Shown in pieces: positions 46,297 through 57,028 of a stretch of DNA of 64,000 bases. Made by a program: the position numbers and the translations under genes. Below the pieces are notes generated by a model. It did not search any database. It saw only the letters and a list, made by a program, of their open reading frames with translations, and had not been told where the DNA came from. The DNA comes from Plectosphaerella cucumerina (lineage: Eukaryota; Ascomycota; Sordariomycetes; Glomerellales; Plectosphaerellaceae): contig JAGPXD010000003.1 of the NCBI GenBank assembly GCA_020746995.1, positions 3,658,001 to 3,722,000 of the forward strand, given 5' to 3'. How positions within the stretch are numbered: the first letter of the stretch is position 1; every line of letters starts with the position of its first letter.

Positions 46297-47678
46297 AGGG
46301 TTCCACGACCTGCATTGCATTTTCTTTTCATCACGAAGGAGCGATTTGGGACTGGATTAATGGGATCATGAGCCAAGGTGGCATGATAGACGGAAGGGCT
46401 GCGGCCTGCTTGCATTCGAGGGCCCAAAAGGGCTTGGAGTCTCTTCCGCTGGAAGGAGGCTTGTGTATATGTAGAATGGTGGAAGTGAGGGAAAGAATAC
46501 ACCTCGTCATGACCAAGATGAAGTCATTGTGACTGTTCTTTCTGTGATATCTTCCTTATGAGGGTCGCTGTCCCACGGTTCCTGGATGCAGTGCATCGAA
46601 GCACGATGCTGTCCTCTGTTCTACCGGGTCAGGGTGTCACTGTGCCTGACGCCTTGGTCTCGTGATGTAATCCCGGACTACAGCTGGATTTCTCCCTTCC
46701 CTTCAACGGCAAAGCGCGTGAACTGCTCGAACCAAAGCACAACATATGCAGAGAACATGCGAGGACCGCATGAACTGCATACCACTGCTCACGGGGTCTC
46801 GCATAGATCATCCGGGAGGCGACATACTCATGCTGCCTCTGCGGGGTGCAGCAGGTGGCGAGCCTGGCACATGATAGTTGGTCTCCTCAACCCTCGCCCT
46901 GTTTGCCTGTCGTGCCACCAGGAGCTATTGCCCGACACGAACAGGCCTTCCAGAACGGCCAGTGGCAACATCTCCGGAGCGTCCTGTTGGCAGTGAAAAT
47001 CCTTCCTTGGCCCCTGCTGGCGCAGGCAATACACCCACAAAACACCTTGATGGACGGCGAGGCCAGCAGCTGGCGAGGTGGGTTGACCGGCCCCCATCCC
47101 CGTGCATCGCTCCGATAGCGTGGGGAGAAAGCGGCGAGGCACGCCGTGTTATGGGGTAACTCGTGTGACGGTGGCACACGGCTGAGGGCCCAAAGTCCAA
47201 CGGCAACGCCGGCGTCCGCGCGGGATGGGAGGGATGAGCCATATCCGTCGGATGCGGTCCGAAGAAAAAAGTCTAACTTGGAACTCGGCCGGGTCATGCC
47301 CTGCGGTCTCACACACGTCAGACACCACGGGATGCAGCGCAAGTCAGGGTCTTCGGCCGCTAGGTACGTTTCGTTGTAATTCTCGCATCTGCCCACGTTG
47401 TGAGGCAAGGCACCGCGCTGCGATGTCGCTGGCTGCCCACGACGGGCCATCGGACGGGATGCGGTGTGTTGGCGGCGCATACGCCGGCGGAGGTTGAGGT
47501 TGGCCATCCGGGTGCGCAAGCGGACATGGTCGGGGCTTGGCATCTGGGACTCGACGCGGGACTCGGCGGGGGGGTTATTGCCCACTGTTGCGGCGATCCC
47601 AGGTTCCCCTCTGAACGATGCAGGCGAGGTACAATTGTTTGTCCTCCAAGAAGAAGTTCTTTGACCCATTGTGTTGTG

Positions 47679-47689
47679 ACCTTGCAGGT
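47679..47689. promoter_or_regulatory. Zinc-response-element-like site (ACCTTGCAGGT)
   Basis: It matches 10 of 11 positions of the yeast Zap1 consensus ACCTTNAAGGT. It lies about 1.26 kb before the ZIP gene. Confidence 0.4.
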
Positions 47690-48672
47690 CTTTCACGCCC
47701 GCCTTGATGGCATTCGGCCGGCGCGGGAGCTTGAAAGAAGCATAAATTTACGCCTACAGCTAAGTAACCCTCCCATATTGTCCCCGGTGGTCAAGTTGCG
47801 TCAGCGGTCGCGGTGCCAGTGGGGGGGCGGCGCGACATGTGAATCAATGGGGCGCGCGGGCGGCTTGGGCGGTACGTACCGGGGTTGTCACGGTCGGTTC
47901 TGAGGAGTCTGATTGGGCGATGGGGAGGCTGGGTGAATCTCGACGACGGGCAGGGTGGGTCCCGCCCGAGGCCATCCGGGTTGTTCGAAAAACCCAAAAG
48001 TGGGTGAGCCATCAAGGTCCTCAATGTGAAATCTGGCTCACCAGCACGTTTGCGGGAGGCGTGACACGGCAACCCTGGGAAGAGCAGCAAGCAGCCCTGG
48101 ACAGTGAATCCGCGCCCTGCCCGACGGGTACTGGCATACAGGTAGAGGCAGTAGAAGAAATACAGGCCCTCTTTTGAACTTCTTGGCGCGGCATCCGCTC
48201 AACTTGTCTCTCTTGGAAAGCAGGGATCTCTGCTCTGGCACGTCCACGTCCATCCATCCGCAAAGTGAAAGGTCCTTCGACACATCCCATTCCTTCTCCC
48301 AACACCACCCCTCCTCCCCTCGACCCTTCCTCCTGCCCCGTGCTTCCCATCTCCTCCTCATCCTCCTTTCGTTGTCGACGAATATCCGTACGCCTTCCCT
48401 AGAACATCCACCGTGCGCCCAAGCAGGAAGGACCCCGGTCTCTCTTCTCTCCTCTCCCTCCCTCCCCCTGGCCGCGCCTCCATTCTCGCCGGCCGTCCCA
48501 GTCTGATTCGATATATCGGTGCGCCGTCCGCCAGTCAACCACACCACTACCCCCCGCCAGCCATCCAGGTCCGCATCACTTCAGCCGGCCGCCGTCCTTG
48601 GCCCCTCCGTCCACCGGTGCCCGCCAAGTGGATGTGCTGCCTCTCGTCTGCCCATCTCACACCTCGGCCGTA

Positions 48673-48683
48673 GCCTTCAAGGT
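48673..48683. promoter_or_regulatory. Zinc-response-element-like site (GCCTTCAAGGT)
   Basis: It matches 10 of 11 positions of the Zap1 consensus ACCTTNAAGGT and sits 261 bp before the ATG of the ZIP gene. A second ACCTTG half-site lies 11 bp further on at 48694. Confidence 0.5.
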
Positions 48684-48943
48684 GTCTCCCTCCACCTTGC
48701 TCACTTTGATCCGCTCGCTCGCGTGGGATCCTTGCCCTGACCTCGCCACTTCACACACCTTCGGTGACCGCCCCGACGCTACATAAGACAGAGGACAGCC
48801 TCGCCTTCAGCTGCTCACCCACTTACTCACCGGTCAAAGGTGGTACACGGCTCGACTCGACCCGACGGCAAACAACGTCCCGACCCTTTCGAGTCCACGG
48901 ATCTTCATTCAGTTGAACGTCGCTTCTCCCGCGAACCGACACC

Positions 48944-50840
48944 ATGGTCAGGTTCCACGTGACGGCCGCCGCGGCCCTATTCACAACCGCGACCGCGTCA
49001 ATTGCCGCGCGCCAGACCGCCGCGCCTAGCGTCGAGGTCGTCTCGGACTGCAGCGTTATCCTCAGCACACAGTATGTCTGGGTTCGCTACCAGGGAGGAG
49101 TGTATGCTTACACTTTTAACTAGGTACTGCCAGGCCGGCAGCACAGAGTTCAGGGTTGTTGCGACGCCGACTGGAGGCAACCTCCCATCTTCATACACCG
49201 ACTGCCATGCCCACGCCCCCACGGACCTGTGAGCCTCACCTTGGTTATGAGCCGGTCCTCCTCGATCATACTGACCTTTACTTCTAGGTGGTGTATGCAC
49301 GCCGATGGTGAGGTCCAGGTTGTCGCCGCAGATGCGACTCTCGCCCCTTCCACGACCGCTGCGGGAACTGCCAGCCATGACGACCATGACCACGCAGAGG
49401 AGACTGGTGCCGTGACGGCCGTGACTGATTGTCACATGGATGATGGCGCTTTGTGAGTTTCCCGGCTGTTCTGCAACGCCCGCCTAGGCTAACATGATCA
49501 GGTACTGCATGGGAGGCTCGACTTCCTTCTCCATGGGCACCACGCCTACCAACACTCAGGACCTCCCGGCCGAGTACACCGGCTGCCACGACCACGGCCC
49601 TGACCTGTACTGCTTCGGCGAGGGCGGCGTCGACGTCATGGCCTCTCCCGTCGAGGAGAACCTCCAGTGCCACTTCCACGCCGGTGTCGAGCACTGCCTG
49701 GCGCCTGGCGAGAGCGAGAGCGGCGGCACCACCGAGAGGACTTGCACGAGGACGGACCGCGAGTACAACGTCCCTCTGCGCGTCGGTCTGCTGTTCGTTA
49801 TCATGGCCACCAGCGCCATTGGTGTCTTCGCGCCCATCTTCCTCATCAGGTGGCTGCCCCCCAAGGCCCATGTCATCTTCCTGATCATCAAGCAGTTCGG
49901 CACCGGTGTCGTCATCTCGACCGCCCTGGTTCACCTGTACACCCACGCCGAGCTCATGTTCACGAACCCGTGCCTGACTGGCATCACCTTCGAGGGCACC
50001 ACGGCCGCTGTGGTCATGGGCGGGCTGTTCCTGTCGTTCCTGGTGGAGTTCATCGGCCAGCGTGTCGTTCGCGCCAAAATGGCCCAGGGTTACGATGCTC
50101 GTTCGTGGTTCAGCCCTGAGACGGTTAGTATTCTGGTGCTCGAGGCCGGCATCATCTTCCACTCGATCCGTAAGTGCAGCCTCGCTCCACCAAACAAGTC
50201 ACTCGGCTAACCAATAATAGTGATTGGTATCACCCTGGTTGTGGCTGGTGACAGCTTCTTCCTGACCCTGTTCATCGTCATCATCTTCCACCAGATGTTC
50301 GAGGGTCTCGCCCTCGGCAGCCGCATTGCCGCGCTCGGTACCAAGACGACCGAGGAGCAGGTTCAAGCGCGCCTTGGCGGCCACGGTCACGGCCACGCCG
50401 CAGCCCCCGCTGCTGTTCCTGCCGCACCAGCTGTTCCCGTCGCCGACTCCAAGACAGGCGACATGACTCCCAGCTACCCGACTGCGAGCACCGAGAGCTC
50501 AAGCGTCGAGGAGAACTTCAAGGCGCCGCACTTCTCCCTCACCAAGAAGTGCATCCTGGCCAGTGCCTTCGCGCTTATCACGCCCCTCGGCATGGCCATC
50601 GGCATTGGCGTGCTGGACAAGTTCAACGGCAACGACTCGAGCACGCTGCTGGCCATCGCCATCCTCGACGCCATCTCCGCCGGCATCCTCATCTGGGTCG
50701 GTGTCGTGGAGATGTGGGCCGAGGACTGGATGTACTCGAGCTCGGAGCTGATGAACGCAAGCCCCATCGTGACGATCCTGTCGCTGTTCGGGCTCATGGC
50801 CGGCATGGCCCTGATGGGCTTCCTCGGCAAGTGGGCGTAG
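48944..50840 (+). CDS. ZIP-family metal transporter with repeat-containing secreted N-terminal domain
   Basis: Exons 48944-49071, 49124-49228, 49288-49452, 49502-50169 and 50221-50840 encode 561 residues. A signal peptide is followed by a ~215-residue ectodomain holding five Cys pairs: C36/C45, C70/C80, C126/C135, C161/C170 and C189/C198. Several read CHxH...[LW][YWH]C (TDCHAHAPTDLWC, TGCHDHGPDLYC, QCHFHAGVEHC). A SHDDHDH linker lies near 108. The ZIP core follows with eight helices: helix 1 MATSAIGVFAPIFLI, helix 4 ISTALVHLYTHAEL, helix 5 IFHQMFEGLALGSRIAAL (canonical HQxFEG metal site), and a His-rich cytosolic loop GGHGHGHAA. ZIP proteins import Zn or Fe across the plasma membrane. Introns 1-3 all split the codon two before the second Cys of a motif (Q43, L78, L133; phase 2). 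Confidence 0.93.
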
Positions 50841-52018
50841 GGAGGCTGCAGTGGCGGCGGCGGCGGTGGTGTCTCATCTTCAGCGGGCGGCATCTCTTCT
50901 AGACGGCATTGGGTAGCGACGGATCAGACCTAAAGGTCTGCGGGTTAATGGGCCCGCGCGGGCGGGAAGGAAGCATCGGTGCAAAAATGTAGATAGTACG
51001 ACTGAGACTGTACATGGCTTTTCAAAGCATGCATCTCGGAAAGATAACGACCATTGTCATGACACTGGGAGAGGGAGTAAAGGAGTCGGTGATGTTCAAC
51101 TTGTGATGCGGGGTAGGTAGGATGTGGCGGGGGAGGTAGTGTTTCGAGCCCAGCCTCATTTGCGCCCCATCGTCTTATGTTTAGGGTGTTTACGAAATCC
51201 CCATCCTCCATCCTTGTCACAAGTCTCTCCAGAATTACATCGTCCCGACGGATCGGAACATCTCGACAAAATCCCACCGATCCTCCGGCCTGTGCGCTGC
51301 AGAATCGGCGACTCAGCCCTACCGAGCATCTGTCAGACTCCCCGACAGCTGCAGCGCAACATGTCAAGCGGGGATCCAGTCATCGTCCCCGACGGCGTTC
51401 GCCGAATCCAACGATGATTCCCCAGTGCCCGGCACTCCGGCACACCCGTGCAGCCCACCTCGGGGAATTGACAGAGCCCTCCCTCCCGTACAAGCGACCA
51501 ATCGTCACACCCCTTCTCTCATTGACAGCTACGGTGCGTCCGCGTCCCCGCTGACGTGAGACGGCATCCATGTTCGTCGGCGTCCATTACCCTGGGGAAG
51601 ATGTTGTGCTCGGCGATCCACAGCCCCCATTTGCCGGCGACCATCTGGACCCCTTGAAAGGGATGGGTATGGGGCGACGCGTTCTCGACTACTCCCTTGA
51701 TGGGAACTTTTCTGGGCGGATATTGGACTTCGTTGAGTCGCACCCACCCCTCAGGGCTGAGCACTGCTTTTCAGCTCCCTTGGTGTACCGCGAGGACTGC
51801 AGTGATGCCCGAGCACCGCCCTCTCGGGACCCGCCGAAGAGGTCGGCGACACAAACATCGGCGGGGACGATACTTGGGATGGTATCCCTTTCTGGGTGCG
51901 AGGAATCTTTTCTGAGACCGGTATAAGTATACCTGGCCGATGTTTCCTTCGAAGAAAGGTCTTCAGCAATCACACCATCACCTTTCCCCGAACCTCATAC
52001 GGAACACGGCTCTTCAAC
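50841..52018. other. Intergenic, promoter of the ABC transporter
   Basis: No credible gene. A TATA-like element lies at 51922-51927. Confidence 0.4.
51922..51927 (+). promoter_or_regulatory. TATA-like element of the ABC transporter gene
   Basis: TATAAG sits within GTATAAGTATACC, about 95 bp before the ATG at 52019. Confidence 0.4.
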
Positions 52019-53994
52019 ATGGACTCCGACATTGAACTCAGCCACGTGCCCTCGGCCCATCTCATCAACGATGTGGTCTCGACCTTCTCCTGGTCCGATG
52101 TCAGCGTCGTCGTCAAGGATCGGGCGACGAAGAAGCCGCTCTCAATCCTCTCGAAACCGGCCGGCCTCGTCCATGCTGGCGAGATGCTGGCCATCATGGG
52201 ACCCAGCGGCTCTGGCAAGACCACTCTCCTCAACACCCTCGCGCGCCGCGTTGCCGCTGCGGGCGCGACGACATCTGGCGATATCAGGGTCAACGGCGTC
52301 GTCGTCGATACGAAGACCCTAAGGGACATCTCGGCATACGTCGAGCAGGAGGATGCGTTGATCGGAAGCTTGACTGTGCGGGAGACCATGATCTTTGCGG
52401 CCCAGCTGGCCCTTCCCAAGTATGTACTCGATGTCATCCACTGCCATGGAGATGGGCGGCCGGCTAACATGAGCCCCAGAAATGTCACGAGGAAAGAAGC
52501 CTTCAAACGCGTCGATGACCTGATCGCCAGCTTCGGCCTGGCATCCCAAGCTAGCACCATCGTTGGCACACCCATCAAGAAGGGTCTCAGCGGCGGGCAG
52601 AAGAAGCGTCTCGGCGTCGCGAGCAGACTTGTCACAAACCCCAGGGTCCTCTTTCTGGACGAACCCACCAGCGGCCTCGACTCGGCCCTCAGCTACGAGG
52701 TCATGAAGTACATCAAGGACATTGGAAAGCAGAACAATGTAAGAGTACCCCCAAGGAGTAACTTCAACATCAGACTGACAACAAGAAGCTCGTCGTCATT
52801 GCATCGATCCATCAACCCTCGACAACCACCTACCAGCTCTTCGACAAGCTCAACCTTCTCTCCCAAGGCCGAACCTGCTACTTCGGCTCCATCCACGACG
52901 CCCCTGCTTACTTCGAAAGGATCGGATACCCGATCCCCGCCATGACGAACCCCGCCGAGTTCTTCCTCGACCTCATCAACATCGACCTCGACAGGCACGG
53001 CGAGGTGCGCCAGCGCACCGACCACATCGCCTCCACCTGGGTCGGCTCCCCCGAGGAAACCGCGCTCCAGGCCGAACTAGCATCTGGCGAGTCCAAACTT
53101 GACGTCTCCTCCTTTCATCTTCCAAGGCGCAGCGGCATCTGGATCCCCATCACCCTGCTGCAGCGCTCATGGATTAAGTCGTATCGCGACGTCGTGGTCT
53201 ACGGCATCCGCATTGCCATGTACCTCGGCCTCGCTATCATGATGGGCACCGTCTGGCTGCGCCTCGGCGATTCGCAGGAGAACATTCAGCCCTTCATCAA
53301 CGCCATCTTCTTCGGCGGCGCGTTCATGTCCTTCATGGCTGTAGCATACGTTCCCGCCTTCCTCGAGGACCTCATGACCTTCCAGAAGGAGCGCGCCAAC
53401 GGCCTCGTCGGCCCCTTTGCCTTCGTCGCCTCCAACTTCCTCATCGGCTTACCCTTCCTCTTCCTCATCACGATCATATTCTCCGTCGTGGCATACTGGC
53501 TTGCCGGCTTCCGCGCCGACGGGTCGGCGTTCATGATGTGGATGTTGTGGCTGTTCCTCGACCTGCTGGCCGCCGAGTCCCTGGTCGTCCTCGTCTCGAG
53601 CATCTTCCCCATCTTCGTTGTCGCTCTGGCCATCACCGCCTTTGCCAACGGCCTCTGGATGTGCGTCGGGGGCTTCCTCGTTCCCATGACAGTTCTTAAC
53701 GTCTTCTGGAAGTATGTCTTCCACTACATCGACTACCAGGCCTACGTTTTCCAAGGCATGATGGTCAACGAGTTTGCTCACAGCACATACCGGTGCCAGA
53801 GGCTCGAATCAGGAGACTTTAACTGCATGTATCCGAGCTCGCTTAACTCGGAAGGAAAGATTGACGGCGGTGCCATCCTTGAGACTCTGGACATCGCGAG
53901 GGGCCGCGAGGGCCAGTGGATTGGCATCATGATCGCTATCATTGCTGTTTATAGAATCCTGGCGTATCTTGTCCTGCGCTTCCTGCGCAAGTAG
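52019..53994 (+). CDS. ABCG-type half transporter (White/Brown subfamily)
   Basis: Exons 52019-52419, 52480-52738 and 52786-53994 encode 622 residues. Intron 1 (60 nt, GTATGT donor) has no stop and keeps frame, so unspliced reading adds 20 residues in the NBD. Intron 2 is 47 nt. The nucleotide-binding domain is complete: Walker A GPSGSGKT at 61-68, signature LSGGQ at 170-174, Walker B LFLDE at 191-195, and switch His229 in ASIHQPS. Six helices follow from about residue 375, with the order NBD-TMD typical of ABCG. At ~620 residues it is a half-size transporter that must dimerise. Its substrates could be lipids, sterols or small metabolites; nothing in the context specifies one. The C-terminal extracellular loop before the last helix contains two Cys (RCQRL, NCMYPSS), as in family members. 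It converges on the NCS1 gene with a 120-bp gap. Confidence 0.9.
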
Positions 53995-54114
53995 GGACTG
54001 CTCGACAAGCTCTGGCATCTGTATTATGCTGTATAACCTGAAAAAGCTTCATAGATTTCCATCCTAGAATAGACGCTCGAGATACCTCTTCACAATCTTC
54101 GATCCTTCACTGAA

Positions 54115-56126
54115 TCAGAGGCTGCCCTTGTTGACCTTCTCCCCAAACTGCACCTCCTCTCCATCCGTCATCGGCGGCGTGGCAGACGCATAAATCTCGC
54201 CACCATCCTTCTCACCCTCGAAGAAGCCCTCGCGTCCCTCGTTGGCAAGCCACTCGTACGCGAAAGGCGCGCTCTCGCGACCGACAGGGAAGATCCTAGG
54301 CTTGATGACGAAAGTCATGACGAAGTAGAGAATGGCGGAGGTGAAGAACGTCAGGAGCCAGCCCATCATGTACATGTGGCGAGCGGCGTCGCTGATGATT
54401 TCGGGTTGGTATTGGCCGATAAGACCCGGGATACCCATGGTGGTTCCGAACAGCCAGGCTGCGGCGCCGAGCCAATTGACACCCGACCAGAACCAGTACA
54501 GACCTGTTTTCTTGCCGTCGTAGCACGAAGGGACGTGCAGGTTACCCTTGCGGGCGATGTAGTAATCGACGATGATCACAGCGCAGAGGGGAGCCATGAA
54601 GATGTTGTAGGATCCGAGGAAGCTGGTAGATAGTCAGTATTGCGGACGTTGAGTTGAGGCGTAAAACATACCTGAGGAACGCAGAGGCGTTGGCCATGAG
54701 CTGCCACGGCTGGACCACGACACCGAGGAGGGCGCAGAGCACCTGGCCACGGCGAATGGTGAGCCACTTGGGGAAGAGGCCCGTCATGTCGGCGCCGAAG
54801 GGGATCGAGTTGGCTCCAAAGTTTGTCGCAAAGACGCCGAAGAAGAAAGCCAGCGCAACGAAAAAGATGCCCGCACGTGCGCCAGAGTCAAACTGGTTGT
54901 CGAGGATGTTATCCAGAAGATCCCAGATGTTCCAGTGCGCGGTTCCCCATCTGGCCTGGATCGAGGTCGTCGAAGCCAGGCCGAGGAAGAAGACGATGAC
55001 CGATGAAACAAACACACTGACGCCCTGGATGGCGCCGGCGTCGCGGGGCTTCTTGCAGTAGCGCGCGAGGTCGGGCTGGTTCACCAACATGGGCGACAGG
55101 GAACCGAAGATTGTGTTGATGCCCGACATGATGCTCCAGCCGAGAGGAGTGGTTGAGTATTCGCCCACGACAGGGGCCGCAAGGTTCATGGCATTGAGAC
55201 CGCCGCCGTTGGCCATGCACCACCCAAAGAGGGCGAAGGCGGCGATAGGCATGGTGACGCCCTTGACGGTGAAAACGTAGTGGATGCTCTTGGGGTGCAC
55301 CCACATCTACAGGGGTGAGCTAGTGTCAAAGAGATGCTTGGAGTGCCGGGACTTACGAATGGGAACTGCATCAGCCAGGCCATGAAGAAGGTCAGGAGCT
55401 GCTTGGAGGTGATGTTTGCACTGGCGGAGAGGGTGTTCTCGAAGTTGTGCCACGACTCGCCGAAGATGCAGCGCAGCATGACGGAGAGGATGTTGCCGGC
55501 GTAGAAGGACTGGATACCGTACCAGATGATACAGACGATAGCTCGGATGAAGATGAAAAAGTAAGAGCCGTACATTCCCATGACTGCGCGGGCCAGCACA
55601 GGGCTATCGCTTGTTAGTTTTCGGTTCTTGAGGTTGTGGTGACTTATTCCGACTTACTATCCAATGTGATACTTGGCTCCCGGTCGGGCCATGAGCACGA
55701 CGACAATCGCAGCGAGGAAAGAGCCGATGCAGGCGGAGATGAACGATTGCTGCCATGTCTTCACAGCGTTAGCAGGTTGTATTTGTCAAGTTGGTTTTGT
55801 GGATTCACTCACCAAGCCAACAGCAACGAGAGCCGAGCCAGTGTTCCAACCTGTCAGGGAGAACTGGTTCGAGAACCAATACAACGGCAAGTTGTACCTG
55901 AACAATTAGCTTCCGTTCTAAATATGTTTGTTTCGGTGGGCACGTACCATGTCCAAGTCCTCTGCTCTTCCGGCGTCGGTTCAAGGTCTTTGTTGGACCA
56001 TTTGGGATCGCCAACCGTGGCATGGCCATCATTGCCTTCCGGCGTCCTGATGAACTCGATGAAAGCTTCCTTTGACTGGAAAGGAGCTGTGATTTCAGCT
56101 TTGCTGGGCACGCGAAACTTGCCCAT
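54115..56126 (-). CDS. NCS1-family nucleobase/allantoin permease (Fur/Dal4-like)
   Basis: Six exons: 56126-55948, 55897-55813, 55749-55658, 55603-55357, 55306-54672 and 54622-54115, encoding 581 residues. Introns are 50, 63, 54, 50 and 49 nt. The N-terminal cytosolic segment contains SNKDLEPTPEEQRTWTWY, an NCS1 landmark. Then come YNLPLYWFSNQF and WNTGSALVAVGL (helix 1), HIGYPVLARAVMGMYGSYFF (the conserved segment before helix 3) and GIQSFYAGNILSVML. Later motifs are INTIFGSLSPMLVNQPDLARYCKKP and GSYNIFMAPLCAVIIVDYY, with twelve helices in all. Family substrates are uracil, uridine, allantoin, purines and thiamine; the choice cannot be made from motifs alone. The neighbouring regulator and PuuE-like allantoinase favour a ureide or nucleobase. 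It is divergent from the Zn2Cys6 gene. Confidence 0.9.
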
Positions 56127-57028
56127 CTTGTTGGTATTGACAAGCGACAAGCCGAATCCGAGACACTGGTGTTGTTGGTCTGGGAAGTCGGTTCAGAATC
56201 CTGCGATGAGCCTGGACTTTCCAACTCCTTCTCAACTTCCAGCGGACCATGTGTTCATATGTCGATCGACGCAGCATCATCATCGCGCAGACGGCACATG
56301 CAACCCCAGGCCGGGACAGGATCCATCGGACTGTTTCCGCCCGACAGGGCACATGGCAGCGAGCTCGACCGGGGCAAAGGGCGTGCGATAAGCCAAGGGG
56401 GCAACAATGGGCGACGAGTGCCCTGTCGTGTCGAACTGGATCGCGGCCCATCCCTGTCCTCGAGGTTGCTTGCCGAGACCCCGGAGCTCCACCGAGATAA
56501 CGCCAGCGGTGAGCGACTTCGACTGGGCACTGCGCTTGCGTGCTGTGCTTGCCGATCTCTTATCTCACACAAGTTCTCCCGGTAACGGTTCTTGGCCAAG
56601 CTCGACCTGGGCCCTGGGCTCCATCGGTTCGAAGATACCGATGGGCGAGTGCCCTATTGGACGGCAACCCCCCCTGAGCCATCCCATGTGGTTCAGTGCC
56701 GTGGCAGCGTTGGTGAGATCGGTGGTGGACTTGCGGACGTGGTGCCCCAGACTTGCCTTATCTCCCCAAACCCCCCTCCCACGAGTCGATCACTCCACCC
56801 CCGAGTCTCCAGCTTGAGTCAGTGCAGGGGGCCTGGATGACTGACGGCATCTTCCCATTGACGACACCAGCCATTGTAGCGCCCGCACATACTCTAGCTC
56901 CCAGACCCGATTTGAGACTCTCACCATCTTCGGCTCAATATCTTCCTATTCCTCGATCGGGATGCCCGCTGCCTGACCAGGTCTACTATCACGGGCTTCC
57001 TCACACATCGCTCAGGGGTCAGCGTGCC
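56127..57028. other. Divergent promoter of the permease and Zn2Cys6 factor
   Basis: Four HGATAR sites (nitrogen GATA-factor type) occur at 56386, 56495, 56560 and 56758. This is close to the number expected by chance. An alternative start of the Zn2Cys6 gene at 56837 would move part of this region into coding sequence. Confidence 0.4.

Larger units (their letters stand above)
46297..48943. other. 2.6-kb intergenic region rich in CAAGGT cores
   Basis: No supported gene; one long minus-strand frame is discussed among the rejected items. By eye I find six CAAGGT/ACCTTG hexamers (46374, 47044, 47680, 48013, 48678, 48694), where about 1.3 would be expected by chance. Two of them lie in near-complete Zap1-type elements. 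Confidence 0.5.

Noticed and set aside
46887..47696. 269-codon minus-strand open frame between the His/Cys-repeat and ZIP genes
   Set aside because: It is Cys/Arg-rich but without a repeat, signal peptide or family motif. It overlaps candidate regulatory sites. Kept as a weak possibility only.
56386..56763. Four HGATAR sites as evidence of nitrogen (AreA) control
   Set aside because: The count is close to chance for 900 bp, so it does not by itself support GATA-factor regulation.
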